From assembly GCF_900142645.1 (NCBI RefSeq), contig NZ_FRBP01000015.1:62001-126000 (forward strand): DNA of 64,000 bases, given 5' to 3'. The notes beneath the pieces are model-generated. The model saw only the letters and a program-made list of their open reading frames with translations, was not told where the DNA came from and did not search any database. The position numbers and the translations under genes are program-made. Below, in pieces: positions 1-8,519 of the stretch (within the stretch, counting starts at the first letter, position 1; every line of letters begins with the position of its first letter). This DNA is from Eubacterium callanderi. Its GTDB lineage: Bacteria; Bacillota; Clostridia; Eubacteriales; Eubacteriaceae.

Positions 1-114
1 GACTGGTGGATTATTCTGATACCAGGGCTTTTCCTGGTGGTGACACTGGTCTGTATTACGGATATCGGAAATTATATCCGTAAGCGTAACAACCGCGGTA
101 TGCGGGAAATTTAG
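1..114 (+). CDS. Peptide ABC transporter permease, C-terminal end (partial)
   Basis: Only the last 37 codons are inside the window; the frame is open from base 1 to the TAG at 112-114. The peptide is one hydrophobic helix (around IILIPGLFLVVTLV) followed by a short basic cytoplasmic tail. This is how DppC/OppC-type inner-membrane permeases of peptide ABC transporters end. The call rests mainly on context: a peptide-type binding protein and two DppD/DppF-type ATPases follow on the same strand. The tail lacks the usual LRDxxDP ending of many DppC proteins, so another permease subtype is possible. Confidence 0.6.
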   Translation, partial: DWWIILIPGLFLVVTLVCITDIGNYIRKRNNRGMREI

Positions 115-157
115 TTTAAAACAGCGGAGGCTGTTATAAAAATAAAAGGAGAAAGAA

Positions 158-1714
158 ATGAAAAAAATGAAAAAGCTGCTGGCGCTGGGCATCGCTCTGG
201 CGATGACAGCGACAGTATTTGCAGGCTGCGGCAATAAGGCCGCCGACTCAGACGCGAAGGACGGCAATACGCTGGTATATGGCAGCCAGGATTACACAGC
301 CATCAATCCGGCGCTGTATGAGCACGGCGAAATCAACCTGCTTCTGTTTGCTGGCCTGACCGCCCACGATGAAAATGACAAGGTCGTTCCGGGAATGGCA
401 GAGAGCTGGGACTGGGACGCGGCGGATAATACCTACACCTTCCACATTCGGGATGGTATTACCTGGCAGGACGGTGAGAAGTTTACCGCCAATGATGTCA
501 AGTTTACCCTCGAAGCAATTATGAATCCGGACAATGCTTCGGAAATTGCCTCAAACTATGAGGACATCACAAAAATTGAAGTGCCGGATGACAAAACCGT
601 CAAAATTTCCCTTAAAGCGCCAAACGTTGCCATGCTGGATTACCTGACCATCGGTATCCTGCCGGCACACTTGCTGGAGGGCAAGAACCTGGCAACGGAT
701 GATTTTAACCGCAAACCCATTGGCACCGGCCCTTACAAGCTGGTATCCTGGGATGAAGGCCAGAGCATTACCATGGAAAAATTCGACAATTACTACGCGG
801 GCGCGCCAAAAATCGACAAGGTCATTTTCAAAATTGTCGAGGACACCAAAGCCCGTGCCATGCAGCTGAAATCCGGCGAGTTGGACATGGCCCAGGTACC
901 GCCGAACGATGCCAAACAGTTTGAGGGCAACGATGAATTTAAAATTTACGATATGAAGACCGCTGACTACCGTGGAATTATGTATAATTTTAACAATGAC
1001 CTGTTTAAAAACAACCGTGAGCTGCCAAATGCCCTGAGCTACGCCATCGACCGCCAGGCCATCATTGATTCCGTGCTGCTGGGTGAGGGACAGCTGGCCT
1101 ACTCACCGCTTCAGGCAGGGTCTTACAACAACCCGGACATCGAAAAATTTGATTATAATCCGGCAAAAGCTCAGGAAATGCTGGAGGCCGCCGGATGGAA
1201 AAAAGGCAGCGACGGCGTCTATGAGAAGAACGGAACCCGCCTGGCCTTTAAAATCAACATAGCAGAAGGCGACCAGGTGCGTGTGGATATCGCCAATGTC
1301 GCGGCCCAGAATCTGAAGGATATCGGCGTGGACGCCACGGTTTCCGTCAACGCTGAGACCGACTGGGCGGGTCAGGAAACCTATCTCATCGGCTGGGGAA
1401 GCCCCTTTGACCCGGATGATCACACCTACAAGGTTTTTGGGACAGACAAGGGCTCAAATTACAGCGGCTACTCTAATCCCAAGGTGGATGAGCTGCTCCA
1501 GAAGGCCCGCGAAACAGACAATGATGCGCAGAGAATGGAGTACTACAAGGCTTTCCAGGAAGAACTGACAAAGGACATGCCTTATACCTTCATCGCCTAT
1601 GTGGACGCCATCTATGTGGCCAAGGCCAATATTCAGGGGATTACCCCGGACACCATTTTAGGCCATCACGGCGTTGGTATTTTCTGGAATATTGCGGACT
1701 GGACTTTAAACTAA
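158..1714 (+). CDS. Peptide/nickel-type ABC transporter substrate-binding lipoprotein
   Basis: This 518-residue protein has a basic, hydrophobic signal peptide ending in a lipobox (FAGC, Cys about residue 24), so it should be a lipid-anchored extracellular binding protein. The mature part has the features of the SBP_bac_5 (DppA/OppA) family: FHIRDGITWQDG, FTANDVKFTLEAI, and GTGPYKLVSWDEG near residue 190. About 500 residues is the normal length for that family. It follows a permease end and precedes the two ATPases, so it is the ligand receptor of the same peptide importer. The start ATG at 158 is preceded by AAAAGGAGAAAGAA. The exact ligand (di-/oligopeptide, nickel complex or another) cannot be told from sequence alone. 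Confidence 0.9.
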   Translation: MKKMKKLLALGIALAMTATVFAGCGNKAADSDAKDGNTLVYGSQDYTAINPALYEHGEINLLLFAGLTAHDENDKVVPGMAESWDWDAADNTYTFHIRDGITWQDGEKFTANDVKFTLEAIMNPDNASEIASNYEDITKIEVPDDKTVKISLKAPNVAMLDYLTIGILPAHLLEGKNLATDDFNRKPIGTGPYKLVSWDEGQSITMEKFDNYYAGAPKIDKVIFKIVEDTKARAMQLKSGELDMAQVPPNDAKQFEGNDEFKIYDMKTADYRGIMYNFNNDLFKNNRELPNALSYAIDRQAIIDSVLLGEGQLAYSPLQAGSYNNPDIEKFDYNPAKAQEMLEAAGWKKGSDGVYEKNGTRLAFKINIAEGDQVRVDIANVAAQNLKDIGVDATVSVNAETDWAGQETYLIGWGSPFDPDDHTYKVFGTDKGSNYSGYSNPKVDELLQKARETDNDAQRMEYYKAFQEELTKDMPYTFIAYVDAIYVAKANIQGITPDTILGHHGVGIFWNIADWTLN

Positions 1715-1723
1715 GCTGAAATT

Positions 1724-1763
1724 GGAGAATTGAGGACACTTGAAAAAACCTCAGTTCTCCTTT
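1724..1763 (+). terminator. Intercistronic hairpin between binding protein and ATPase genes
   Basis: GGAGAATTGAGG (1724-1735) can pair with CCTCAGTTCTCC (1749-1760) with one mismatch. The tail after it is only moderately T-rich. Such hairpins often sit after the binding-protein gene of ABC operons, where they protect the upstream mRNA and reduce downstream expression. Partial termination is an inference. Confidence 0.5.
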
Positions 1764-1791
1764 CTGCATTTTTCGTTGAGGGGAGTATAGG

Positions 1792-2829
1792 ATGACAACA
1801 CTACTGGAGATTAAAAATCTGTCTGTCAATATCGCCACAGATCAGGGCGATGTTCACGCAGTGCGGGACGTGAGCCTGTCACTGGAGCCCGGGGAGACCC
1901 TGGCCATTGTGGGAGAATCGGGCTGTGGAAAGTCTGTGTTCTGTAAAAGTATTCTGGGGATTCTGCCGGTAAGGGCAGAGGTAGCCGGCGGCGAAATTCT
2001 TTTTAAAGGCAGAGATCTCGCAGGGCTTTCAGAGAAAGAGCTGGAAACGGTTCGGGGAAAGGAAATCTCCATGATTTTCCAGGACCCGGTATCCTCCTTA
2101 AACCCGACCATGTCCATTGGCAGCCAGATTGTGGAGGCGGTAAGAGCACACCAGAAGGTCGGACGGGCAGAAGCGAGAGAGCGGGCCGTTTCGCTGATGA
2201 AGCAGGTGGGCATCGACGCGGCGGAAAAACGTTTTGACCAGTATCCCCACCATTTTTCAGGAGGCATGCTTCAAAGAAGTGTCATTGCCATGGCGCTGGC
2301 ATGCGGCCCGGATGTTTTGATTGCCGATGAGCCGACCACCGCGCTGGACGTTACCATCCAGTCCCAGATACTGGAGCTGCTTAAAGAAATACAGAAGCGG
2401 ACAGGCGTGGCAATCCTGTTTATCACCCATGACCTGGGAGTTGTGGCAAGAGTCGCAGACCGGGTAGCCGTGATGTATGCCGGCAAGCTGGCAGAGTTGG
2501 GGACTGCCGACGATATTTTTTATGACCCACGTCACCCATATACCTGGGGGCTGCTGTCATCGCTGCCCTCCACTGACGGTGATGAGGAAACCCTGAACCC
2601 CATCCCGGGTACACCGCCGGATTTGATCAACCCGCCCAGAGGGGACGCTTTTGCGCCGCGAAATCCCTATGCGCTGGCCATCGACTATGAGGAAGCGCCG
2701 CCTGTGTTTAAAGTATCCGATACACACTACGCGGCAACCTGGCTGCTGGACCCGCGGGCTCCCAGGATTGAGCCGCCTGTGCGGGTGAAAAACGGCCGGG
2801 TCATCAAGCGGCAGGAGGACTTTCGATGA
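1792..2829 (+). CDS. dppD: Dipeptide/oligopeptide ABC transporter ATP-binding protein (DppD/OppD type)
   Basis: This 345-residue cytoplasmic ATPase has Walker A GESGCGKS (residues 41-48), a Q-loop ([12 protein letters not shown]), the ABC signature FSGGMLQR (about 157), Walker [13 protein letters not shown] and the switch His in FITHDLGVV. The C-terminal part carries the oligopeptide/dipeptide extension ([13 protein letters not shown], then [12 protein letters not shown]). That extension defines the OppD/DppD branch, and its Cys-rich Fe-S segment is absent here. The gene overlaps the next ATPase gene by four bases (ATGA), so translation is coupled. The two ATPases probably form the motor of the peptide importer that begins upstream of the window. 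Confidence 0.92.
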   Translation: MTTLLEIKNLSVNIATDQGDVHAVRDVSLSLEPGETLAIVGESGCGKSVFCKSILGILPVRAEVAGGEILFKGRDLAGLSEKELETVRGKEISMIFQDPVSSLNPTMSIGSQIVEAVRAHQKVGRAEARERAVSLMKQVGIDAAEKRFDQYPHHFSGGMLQRSVIAMALACGPDVLIADEPTTALDVTIQSQILELLKEIQKRTGVAILFITHDLGVVARVADRVAVMYAGKLAELGTADDIFYDPRHPYTWGLLSSLPSTDGDEETLNPIPGTPPDLINPPRGDAFAPRNPYALAIDYEEAPPVFKVSDTHYAATWLLDPRAPRIEPPVRVKNGRVIKRQEDFR

Positions 2830-3719
2830 ATGAGAAAAAGCTGGTTGAAATCCGGAACCTTAAAAAATATTACAGGCTGGACAGGCACACCACCGTCAAG
2901 GCAGTGGACGGCGTTTCTTTTGATATACTCAAAGGCGAAATCTTTGGACTGGTGGGAGAGAGCGGCTCAGGGAAATCGACAACGGGTAAGGCGCTGATGC
3001 ACCTTTTTGAGCCGACTGATGGCTCCGTCTGCTTTGATGGAATGGAAATTTCAGATAAATCTGTCTACAGGAAAAACCGCAGCCGCATCACCGGAGAAAT
3101 GCAGATGATTTTCCAGGACGCAGCGTCAGCGGTCAACACCCGCATGACCATTGGTGAAATCATCGCCGAGCCCTTCAGGATACGCAGCAGAAAAGCAGGA
3201 AAAAAAGCGCTTCGGGAAAAAGCAGCAGAGCTCATGGCTCTCACTGGACTCAGCAGCAGTGTGATGGACCGCTATCCTTCGGAGTTTTCCGGCGGTCAGC
3301 TTCAGCGGGCCTGCATCGCCCGGGCGCTGGCCTTAAATCCAAAGCTGATCATCGCCGATGAGCCCATCGCTTCTCTCGATGTCTCCATCCAGGCGCAGAT
3401 CGTGAACCTTTTTAAAAAGCTGCAGGAGGAATGCCGCCTGACCTGTCTGTTTATCGCCCATGACCTGGCAATGGTGCGCTATATCAGTGACCGTATCGGC
3501 GTAATGCACCGCGGCAGGCTGGTGGAGCTGGCGCCGGGAAAGGAGCTGTTCAGCCATCCGGTACACCCCTATACCCAAAGCCTGATCGAGGCCATCCCCG
3601 TTCCGGACCCCAGAGCGGCCAAGAACCACAGCCATGCCGGGTATCAGCCTGAGAGGGGCGGGGGCCAGCCGGTCTGGCATGAGGTGTCGCCGGGACACTT
3701 TGTCTTTGCAGCGGAGTAA
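2826..3719 (+). CDS. dppF: Dipeptide/oligopeptide ABC transporter ATP-binding protein (DppF/OppF type)
   Basis: This is the second ATPase of the importer, 297 residues. It has Walker A GESGSGKST (about 44), Q-loop MIFQDAASAVN, signature FSGGQLQRACIARAL, Walker B LIIADEPIASLD, and the DppF-type tail HPVHPYTQSLIEAIPVPDP. It is shorter than many OppF proteins (about 310-330 residues), ending soon after the tail with a 30-residue Gly/His-rich end. The start ATG at 2826 overlaps the stop of the preceding gene. It is the last gene of the operon; no strong terminator is visible before the next promoter at about 3746. Confidence 0.9.
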   Translation: MNEKKLVEIRNLKKYYRLDRHTTVKAVDGVSFDILKGEIFGLVGESGSGKSTTGKALMHLFEPTDGSVCFDGMEISDKSVYRKNRSRITGEMQMIFQDAASAVNTRMTIGEIIAEPFRIRSRKAGKKALREKAAELMALTGLSSSVMDRYPSEFSGGQLQRACIARALALNPKLIIADEPIASLDVSIQAQIVNLFKKLQEECRLTCLFIAHDLAMVRYISDRIGVMHRGRLVELAPGKELFSHPVHPYTQSLIEAIPVPDPRAAKNHSHAGYQPERGGGQPVWHEVSPGHFVFAAE

Positions 3720-3745
3720 GACGGACAATAAGACTGGTCAGACCA

Positions 3746-3774
3746 TTGATTTTTACGGCGTTTAGGGGTACACT
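3746..3774 (+). promoter_or_regulatory. Sigma-A promoter for the 2-hydroxyacid dehydrogenase gene
   Basis: TTGATT (3746-3751), a 17-base spacer, then TACACT (3769-3774), about 35 bases before the start codon at 3810. The spacing is canonical and each box has one mismatch. Confidence 0.55.
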
Positions 3775-3809
3775 ATGGGTAATAATTGATCCAGAAAGAA
3801 GGAATTACC

Positions 3810-4760
3810 ATGAACATTGTATTATTAGAATCCCTGGCCGTTGACAGCGAAACGCTGGAAGATCTGGTAAAGCCCCTGACAGAAGCAGGCCACAGCTTTA
3901 AAGCCTATGAGCGAAATGACGATCCGCAGGTCCTGATTGAAGAGGCAAAGGACGCCGATGTCCTGATGATTGCCAACATGCCGTTGAAGGGTGAAGTGAT
4001 CGAAGCCTGTGATCATCTTAAATATATTGATGTCGCCTTTACCGGGGTAGATCATGTGGACCTGGAAGCCGCTAAAAGAAAGGGCGTGGCAGTCAGCAAC
4101 GCCTCGGGCTACTCCAACGAGTCTGTCGCTGAGCTGGCCATCGAAATGATGCTTTCCCTGCTGCGCAACGTCCCTCAGATGGATGCCCGCGCCCGTGGTG
4201 GGAAAACCAAGGATGGCCTGGTGGGCAGTGAGCTCAAGGGAAAAACCGTTGGGATTATCGGTACCGGAGCCATTGGAAGCCGCACCGCCGAGCTGTGCCG
4301 GGCCTTTGGCTGTAAAATTATCGCCTACAATGGCTTTGGCAGCGGCAAAAACAAGCCAGATTACATCACCTACATGCCCTTAAAGGAAATGCTTGAGCAG
4401 GCCGATATCGTGACACTCCATTGCCCGCTGACAGAACAGTCGCGGGGGATGATTAATGCTGAAACCATCGCTTACATGAAACCCACCGCTTACCTGATCA
4501 ATGCTGCAAGAGGGCCGGTTGTCGATTCACAGGCACTGGCCGACGCGCTGAACAGTGATAAAATTGCCGGAGCCGGCATCGACGTTCTGGAAATGGAACC
4601 GCCCTTTCCGGCAGAGCATCCGCTGCTCAAGGCAAAGCATACCATCATTACGCCGCACATCGCCTTTGCCAGCAAAGAGTCGATGAAAATCCGGGCAGAT
4701 ATTGTCTTCAAAAATATTGAAACCTGGATGACAGGAGAACAGCAGAATATTATTCTGTAA
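3810..4760 (+). CDS. D-2-hydroxyacid dehydrogenase family NAD(P)-dependent oxidoreductase
   Basis: This 316-residue enzyme has a substrate domain, then a Rossmann NAD domain with the fingerprint VGIIGTGAIGSRTAEL (about residue 147) and the family signature LINAARGPVVDSQAL with the catalytic Arg. The acid Glu falls in the LEMEPPFPAEHPLL segment and the catalytic His in TPHIAFAS. The family reversibly reduces 2-ketoacids (glycerate, lactate, phosphoglycerate or hydroxypyruvate type); the substrate is not resolvable by eye. ATG at 3810 is preferred because AGAAGGA lies seven bases upstream; an upstream TTG at 3786 has no ribosome binding site. It is monocistronic, with its own promoter and a terminator at 4766. 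Confidence 0.85.
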   Translation: MNIVLLESLAVDSETLEDLVKPLTEAGHSFKAYERNDDPQVLIEEAKDADVLMIANMPLKGEVIEACDHLKYIDVAFTGVDHVDLEAAKRKGVAVSNASGYSNESVAELAIEMMLSLLRNVPQMDARARGGKTKDGLVGSELKGKTVGIIGTGAIGSRTAELCRAFGCKIIAYNGFGSGKNKPDYITYMPLKEMLEQADIVTLHCPLTEQSRGMINAETIAYMKPTAYLINAARGPVVDSQALADALNSDKIAGAGIDVLEMEPPFPAEHPLLKAKHTIITPHIAFASKESMKIRADIVFKNIETWMTGEQQNIIL

Positions 4761-4765
4761 AACAA

Positions 4766-4802
4766 AAACACCGAGCCGCTTTTTTGTGGTTCGGTGTTTT
4801 TT
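4766..4802. terminator. Bidirectional intrinsic terminator
   Basis: An ACACCGAGCCGC / TGGTTCGGTGT-type stem is flanked by A-rich sequence on the left and a T run on the right. It serves the dehydrogenase gene on the plus strand and the convergent MATE gene on the minus strand. Confidence 0.85.
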
Positions 4803-6189
4803 ATCCGGGCATGAGCTGCCTGTGCCGGAATCGCCAGTAGAGAAGCCCTGTAATATCGGCTAAAAACCAGCCAATGGGAATGGCCCACCAGATTCCCAGG
4901 AGGCCGACGGCGGGAAGCGGGGCCAGAAGGTAGGCCAGCGCCACCCGTGTGCCGAGGGAGATCACTGTGAGCACCACGGAAATACCAGGACGGCCAATGC
5001 CCCGGTAAAGGCCGTAGAGCAGGAAAAGACAGCCGATGCCGCAGTAGCAGGCACCCTCGATTTTTAAATAGCCAGTACCGATAGCGATGATTTCTGTCTC
5101 CTCTGGCCTTACAAAGATCAGCATCAGGGAGCTGCCGAAAAAGAAGACAATAACAGAGATAAAGAGGCAGAATACAAGCGCTGTCAGTATTGCGCAGCGG
5201 ATGCCTTTCTGGATGCGGTCAGCCTTTCCTGCACCGTAGTTCTGGGCAATATAGGTGGAAAATGCATTGCCAAAGTCCTGTACCGGCATGTAGGCAAAGG
5301 AATCGATCTTTACCGCCGCGGCAAATGCTGCCATAACCGATACGCCAAAGCTGTTGACCAGCCCCTGGATCATGAGAATGCCGAAGTTCATGATGGACTG
5401 CTGGACACAGGTCAGCAGGGAGTACTGCACAACATCCTGTACAATGGCCCGGTCAAACCGGAGATGTGTGCATTTCAGACGGAGCGCCGGAATTTTCAGA
5501 AAGCTGTAGATACCAATGGAAACCGCCGAGACACCCTGTGCTGTGATGGTCGCCAGCGCTGCGCCAGAAACGCCCATATTAAAGCGCAAAATCAGAACAA
5601 GATCAAGCACAATGTTTAAAATAGCTGAAACGGCCAGAAAGACCAGCGGCACCACAGAGTTGCCAATGCCCCGGAGCAGGGAGGCAAAGTAATTATAGAT
5701 AAAGGTAAAGCCAATACCACCGAAGATAATGAGCAGATAGGCCCGGGTGTCTTCCAGGATAGCGGTGGGGATCTGCAGCACCCGCAGCAAAGGATCAATA
5801 AAGGCAAAGGCCAGAGTATTGATCATAAGAGTAACAGCGGCGATGAATACAAAGGCGATAAAAAAACTGGTTTTCAGGTCATCCTCGCGTTTTGCGCCGT
5901 AGAGCATGGAAAAAACAACGCTGCTGCCCATGCACAGTCCCAGAATAATGGAAGTTAAAAATACCATGAGGGTAAAGGAGGAACCTACCGCCGCCAGTGG
6001 ACCCGCACCGAGAAACTGGCCGACGATGAGGGTATCCGCCACATTATAAAGCTGCTGAAGCAGATTGCCGAGAATCATGGGGCCGGCGAACAACAGCATT
6101 CCCTTTGTGACGCTTCCAGAAGTCAGGTCTCTTTGCATAACAAGCTTATCCTTTCGATTCGAAATATTTAAATTACTATTTGTAAACAT
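4801..6189 (-). CDS. MATE family multidrug/Na+ antiporter
   Basis: This 462-residue polytopic membrane protein has about twelve hydrophobic segments. It shows typical MatE features: LLFAGPMILGNLLQQLYNVADTL near the N-terminus and a second repeat half opening around SIMNFGILMIQGLVNSFG. MATE proteins export cationic drugs and metabolites in exchange for Na+ or H+. The listed start (6189) has AGGAAATATA upstream; an internal Met at 6138 (MQRDLTSGSVTKGM) also has a weak AAAGGA and matches the usual family start, so the first 17 residues are uncertain. It is divergent from an Lrp/AsnC regulator gene 110 bases away, which makes that regulator a candidate controller. Confidence 0.88.
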   Translation of the reverse strand: MFTNSNLNISNRKDKLVMQRDLTSGSVTKGMLLFAGPMILGNLLQQLYNVADTLIVGQFLGAGPLAAVGSSFTLMVFLTSIILGLCMGSSVVFSMLYGAKREDDLKTSFFIAFVFIAAVTLMINTLAFAFIDPLLRVLQIPTAILEDTRAYLLIIFGGIGFTFIYNYFASLLRGIGNSVVPLVFLAVSAILNIVLDLVLILRFNMGVSGAALATITAQGVSAVSIGIYSFLKIPALRLKCTHLRFDRAIVQDVVQYSLLTCVQQSIMNFGILMIQGLVNSFGVSVMAAFAAAVKIDSFAYMPVQDFGNAFSTYIAQNYGAGKADRIQKGIRCAILTALVFCLFISVIVFFFGSSLMLIFVRPEETEIIAIGTGYLKIEGACYCGIGCLFLLYGLYRGIGRPGISVVLTVISLGTRVALAYLLAPLPAVGLLGIWWAIPIGWFLADITGLLYWRFRHRQLMPG

Positions 6190-6299
6190 TATATTTCCTA
6201 AGCATCAAAAAGTCAAAGAAAAACTTACAAAAAGAAAGGGTTGCCTTTTGTTATGAAACGCGGTAAGATAAAACAAACATTTCGAGAGGGAGAAACAGC

Positions 6300-6758
6300 A
6301 TGTTTTTAAGCGGATTAGATGAAACAGACCAGCAGATTATAAATCTGCTCATTAAGAACGCGCGGATGTCCTATTCAGATATCGGGGAGGCCGTTGGGCT
6401 GTCCCGGGTAGCAGTTAAGGCTAGAATCAGCGCGCTTGAGGACAGGGGAATTATCGAGGAGTATACGACTATTATCAACCCCCAGAAGATCAGTGGAGCC
6501 ATCTCCTGTTATTTTGAGCTGGAAATGGAGCCCGGCCGATTTGCGGAGGTGGTGGATATTCTGAACCAAAATGATCTGGTCACCCAGATTTATCAGGTGT
6601 CAGGCAGGAGCAAGCTCCATGTCCACGCCGTGGCCGCGGGCAATGAGGAGATAGAAAAATTTTTAAACCGCGTGATCTACGCCCTGCCAGGCGTCCGGGA
6701 GATGAGCTGTAATGTTATTCTATCACGCATTAAGGATATAAAGGGGCTGCGTTTGTAG
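6300..6758 (+). CDS. Lrp/AsnC family transcriptional regulator
   Basis: This 152-residue regulator has an N-terminal winged HTH (DETDQQIINLLIKNARMSYSDIGEAVGLSRVAVKARI) and a C-terminal RAM/AsnC ligand domain (about residues 65-145), the normal size for Lrp/AsnC proteins. GAGAGGGAG precedes the ATG. Lrp proteins sense amino acids. It is divergent from the MATE gene. The next plus-strand material after the serpin gene is a decayed azlC-azlD pair. In Bacillus subtilis the Lrp-type AzlB represses azlBCD, so this gene may be the surviving regulator of a lost branched-chain amino acid exporter operon; that is inference. Confidence 0.9.
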   Translation: MFLSGLDETDQQIINLLIKNARMSYSDIGEAVGLSRVAVKARISALEDRGIIEEYTTIINPQKISGAISCYFELEMEPGRFAEVVDILNQNDLVTQIYQVSGRSKLHVHAVAAGNEEIEKFLNRVIYALPGVREMSCNVILSRIKDIKGLRL

Positions 6759-6763
6759 CCAAA

Positions 6764-6797
6764 GGCAGATACCCGAACCGGGAATCTGCTTTTTTTA
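6764..6797 (+). terminator. Intrinsic terminator of the Lrp/AsnC gene
   Basis: GCAGATACCCG pairs with CGGGAATCTGC across a two-base loop, followed by seven T residues. Confidence 0.85.
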
Positions 6798-6850
6798 TTG
6801 GCGGTAATCATGTATAATTAGAAAAAAGGATGATGTAAAGGAGAAGCAAT

Positions 6851-8131
6851 ATGAAAAAAGGAATCGCTTTCGTGCTGTTGGCTGTGATAATGCTTGGAAT
6901 ATTCACAGCCTGTACGGCAAAGGATAATGGGAAAAAGGACGAGGGGAAGGTGACGCCGAGTGCAGTGCTTACACCGGTCTCTACGCCGGAGCCTACGCCC
7001 GGCATGCTGATCAGCAGCGGTGAAGGGTACAGTAACTTTGCAGCGGGACTTTACGCAAAAAGCGCTGAAGTCCGGGAAGGCAATTTTCTGATCTCTCCAG
7101 CGTCAGCCTATTTCGCGCTGGCCATGACGGCAAACGGCTCGGACACCGAGACACAGAAGGCTCTTGAACTGGTGCTCGGTATGCCGGTAGACCAGTTGAA
7201 TGCTGCCTGCGCCCAGCTGATCCCAGAGCTCAGAATGCGTTCGGAAGATGGGGGAAGACTGGATATTGCCAACTCTATCTGGCTTAATGAGACATTGGAG
7301 GCCAGGGAGAATTTTATCAATACGGCCAAAGAAATTTATGAAGCGGAAATATTTGAAGCGGCCCTCAGTGAATCCGCAGATGATGTCAACAACTGGGTAT
7401 CGGAGAAAACCAATGGAATGATTCCGCAGATGCTGGATGAAGAGCCTGGTAACGATGTCGCCATGCTTTTGCTCAATGCCCTGTATTTTAACGGTGTCTG
7501 GGATACGCCTTTTGAGGAGAGCCTTACAGAGGACCGTGTATTTTACAGAGAAGACGGAACAACTGTAGAGCACCCCTTTATGAACAAGTATGAGGACAGG
7601 ATGCAGTACATTAAGACAGAGAACGCCGAGGGGATCAAACTCCCTTACAATAATTACAGGCAGTCCTTTATTGCGATTCGGCCGACAGACGGCAAAAATA
7701 TCCATGAGTTTGCCGCTGCTTTTGAGAAAGATACGCTGAAAAATGTGTTGTCCAGGGCCGAGTCACGGGCCGTGAACCTTTATATGCCAAAATTTGAGCA
7801 GGATTATAAAATTGACATGAGTGATCTGCTCAGGGATATGGGGCTTGAGATAATTTTTGACCGGAACCAGGCGGATTTTTCTAAAATGGGAACGATGAAC
7901 GGTTATCCTTTATTTGTCTCAAAGGTTATCCAGAAATCCGCAGTCAGGGTGGATGAACGCGGAACAGAGGCCGCCGCAGCCACAGAGGTGGAGATGGAGA
8001 TGGCAGCCCTGCCGATGGAAGAGCAGAAGGGGCCAGTAGAGCTGGTTCTGGATTCACCCTACGCTTATTTCATCATGGACAGCGAAAGCGGCATCCCGCT
8101 TTTTATGGGGGTCATGGGTGACCCTTCATAA
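6851..8131 (+). CDS. Serpin family serine protease inhibitor, surface lipoprotein
   Basis: This 426-residue protein has a signal peptide with lipobox FTAC (Cys about 21), then a Thr/Pro-rich linker (TPVSTPEPTPG) and a complete serpin domain. Recognisable blocks are NFLISPASAYFALAMTANGS, NALYFNGVWDTPF, the breach/shutter-type segments, and a reactive-centre hinge GTEAAAATE (about residue 373). The C-terminal signature is SPYAYFIMDSESGIPLFMG. Counting from the hinge Gly as P15 places P1-P1' at Ala-Ala (EMEMA-A), which predicts an elastase-like or other small-residue-preferring target. The sequence predicts extracytoplasmic anchoring, so it may protect the cell from host or microbial serine proteases. 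A TATAAT at 6813-6818 and an AAAGGAG site precede the ATG. It is probably monocistronic. Confidence 0.93.
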   Translation: MKKGIAFVLLAVIMLGIFTACTAKDNGKKDEGKVTPSAVLTPVSTPEPTPGMLISSGEGYSNFAAGLYAKSAEVREGNFLISPASAYFALAMTANGSDTETQKALELVLGMPVDQLNAACAQLIPELRMRSEDGGRLDIANSIWLNETLEARENFINTAKEIYEAEIFEAALSESADDVNNWVSEKTNGMIPQMLDEEPGNDVAMLLLNALYFNGVWDTPFEESLTEDRVFYREDGTTVEHPFMNKYEDRMQYIKTENAEGIKLPYNNYRQSFIAIRPTDGKNIHEFAAAFEKDTLKNVLSRAESRAVNLYMPKFEQDYKIDMSDLLRDMGLEIIFDRNQADFSKMGTMNGYPLFVSKVIQKSAVRVDERGTEAAAATEVEMEMAALPMEEQKGPVELVLDSPYAYFIMDSESGIPLFMGVMGDPS

Positions 8132-8167
8132 AGCGGGAACACGCAGCCTTAATTTGGATAATAGTTA

Positions 8168-8493
8168 ATGGCCATCACGCTTATGGTAAATGCCAGACAC
8201 CTGTTCTACGGCATATCCGTGCTTGAAAAATATAAAACTGCGGCGGGAAGGTATATCTAGTTTTTGGGATGTGCGATGAGTCCTGATTGTTATATCTGGA
8301 ACAATATTAACCCGTGCCCTTCTTTGTTTTCCCTGACGGTAAAACACCGCTGGCTTATATCCGGTATCTGGGGTCTGTTCTTTTTTACGCGATTCTCTGT
8401 ATTACAGTTCTTCATAAATGGAAGAAAAATACGCTTCTGAGCATTGGTGCAGGCACAGTAATCTACATGTTTCTGGTACAGGTCTTATTTTAA
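8168..8493 (+). pseudogene. Decayed azlC-azlD branched-chain amino acid exporter genes
   Basis: A first frame (8168-8260) encodes MAITLMVNARHLFYGISVLE..., the conserved MVNxRHLFYGLS region of AzlC. It then runs into a TAG, while a shifted frame continues with YLVFGMCDES (AzlC: YLIFxLTDE). Next comes AzlD-like VLIVISGTILTRALLCFP, which hits TGA and is continued in another frame by DGKTPLAYIRYLGSVL. That frame ends KNTLLSIGAGTVIYMFLVQ before TAA at 8491-8493. The 5' end of azlC is missing and the middle transmembrane part of azlD looks deleted. At least two frameshifts plus deletions mark this as a non-functional remnant. AzlCD exports branched-chain amino acids and analogues. Confidence 0.8.
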
Positions 8494-8519
8494 TTGCGAT
8501 TAAAAAAATACACTGTAAA

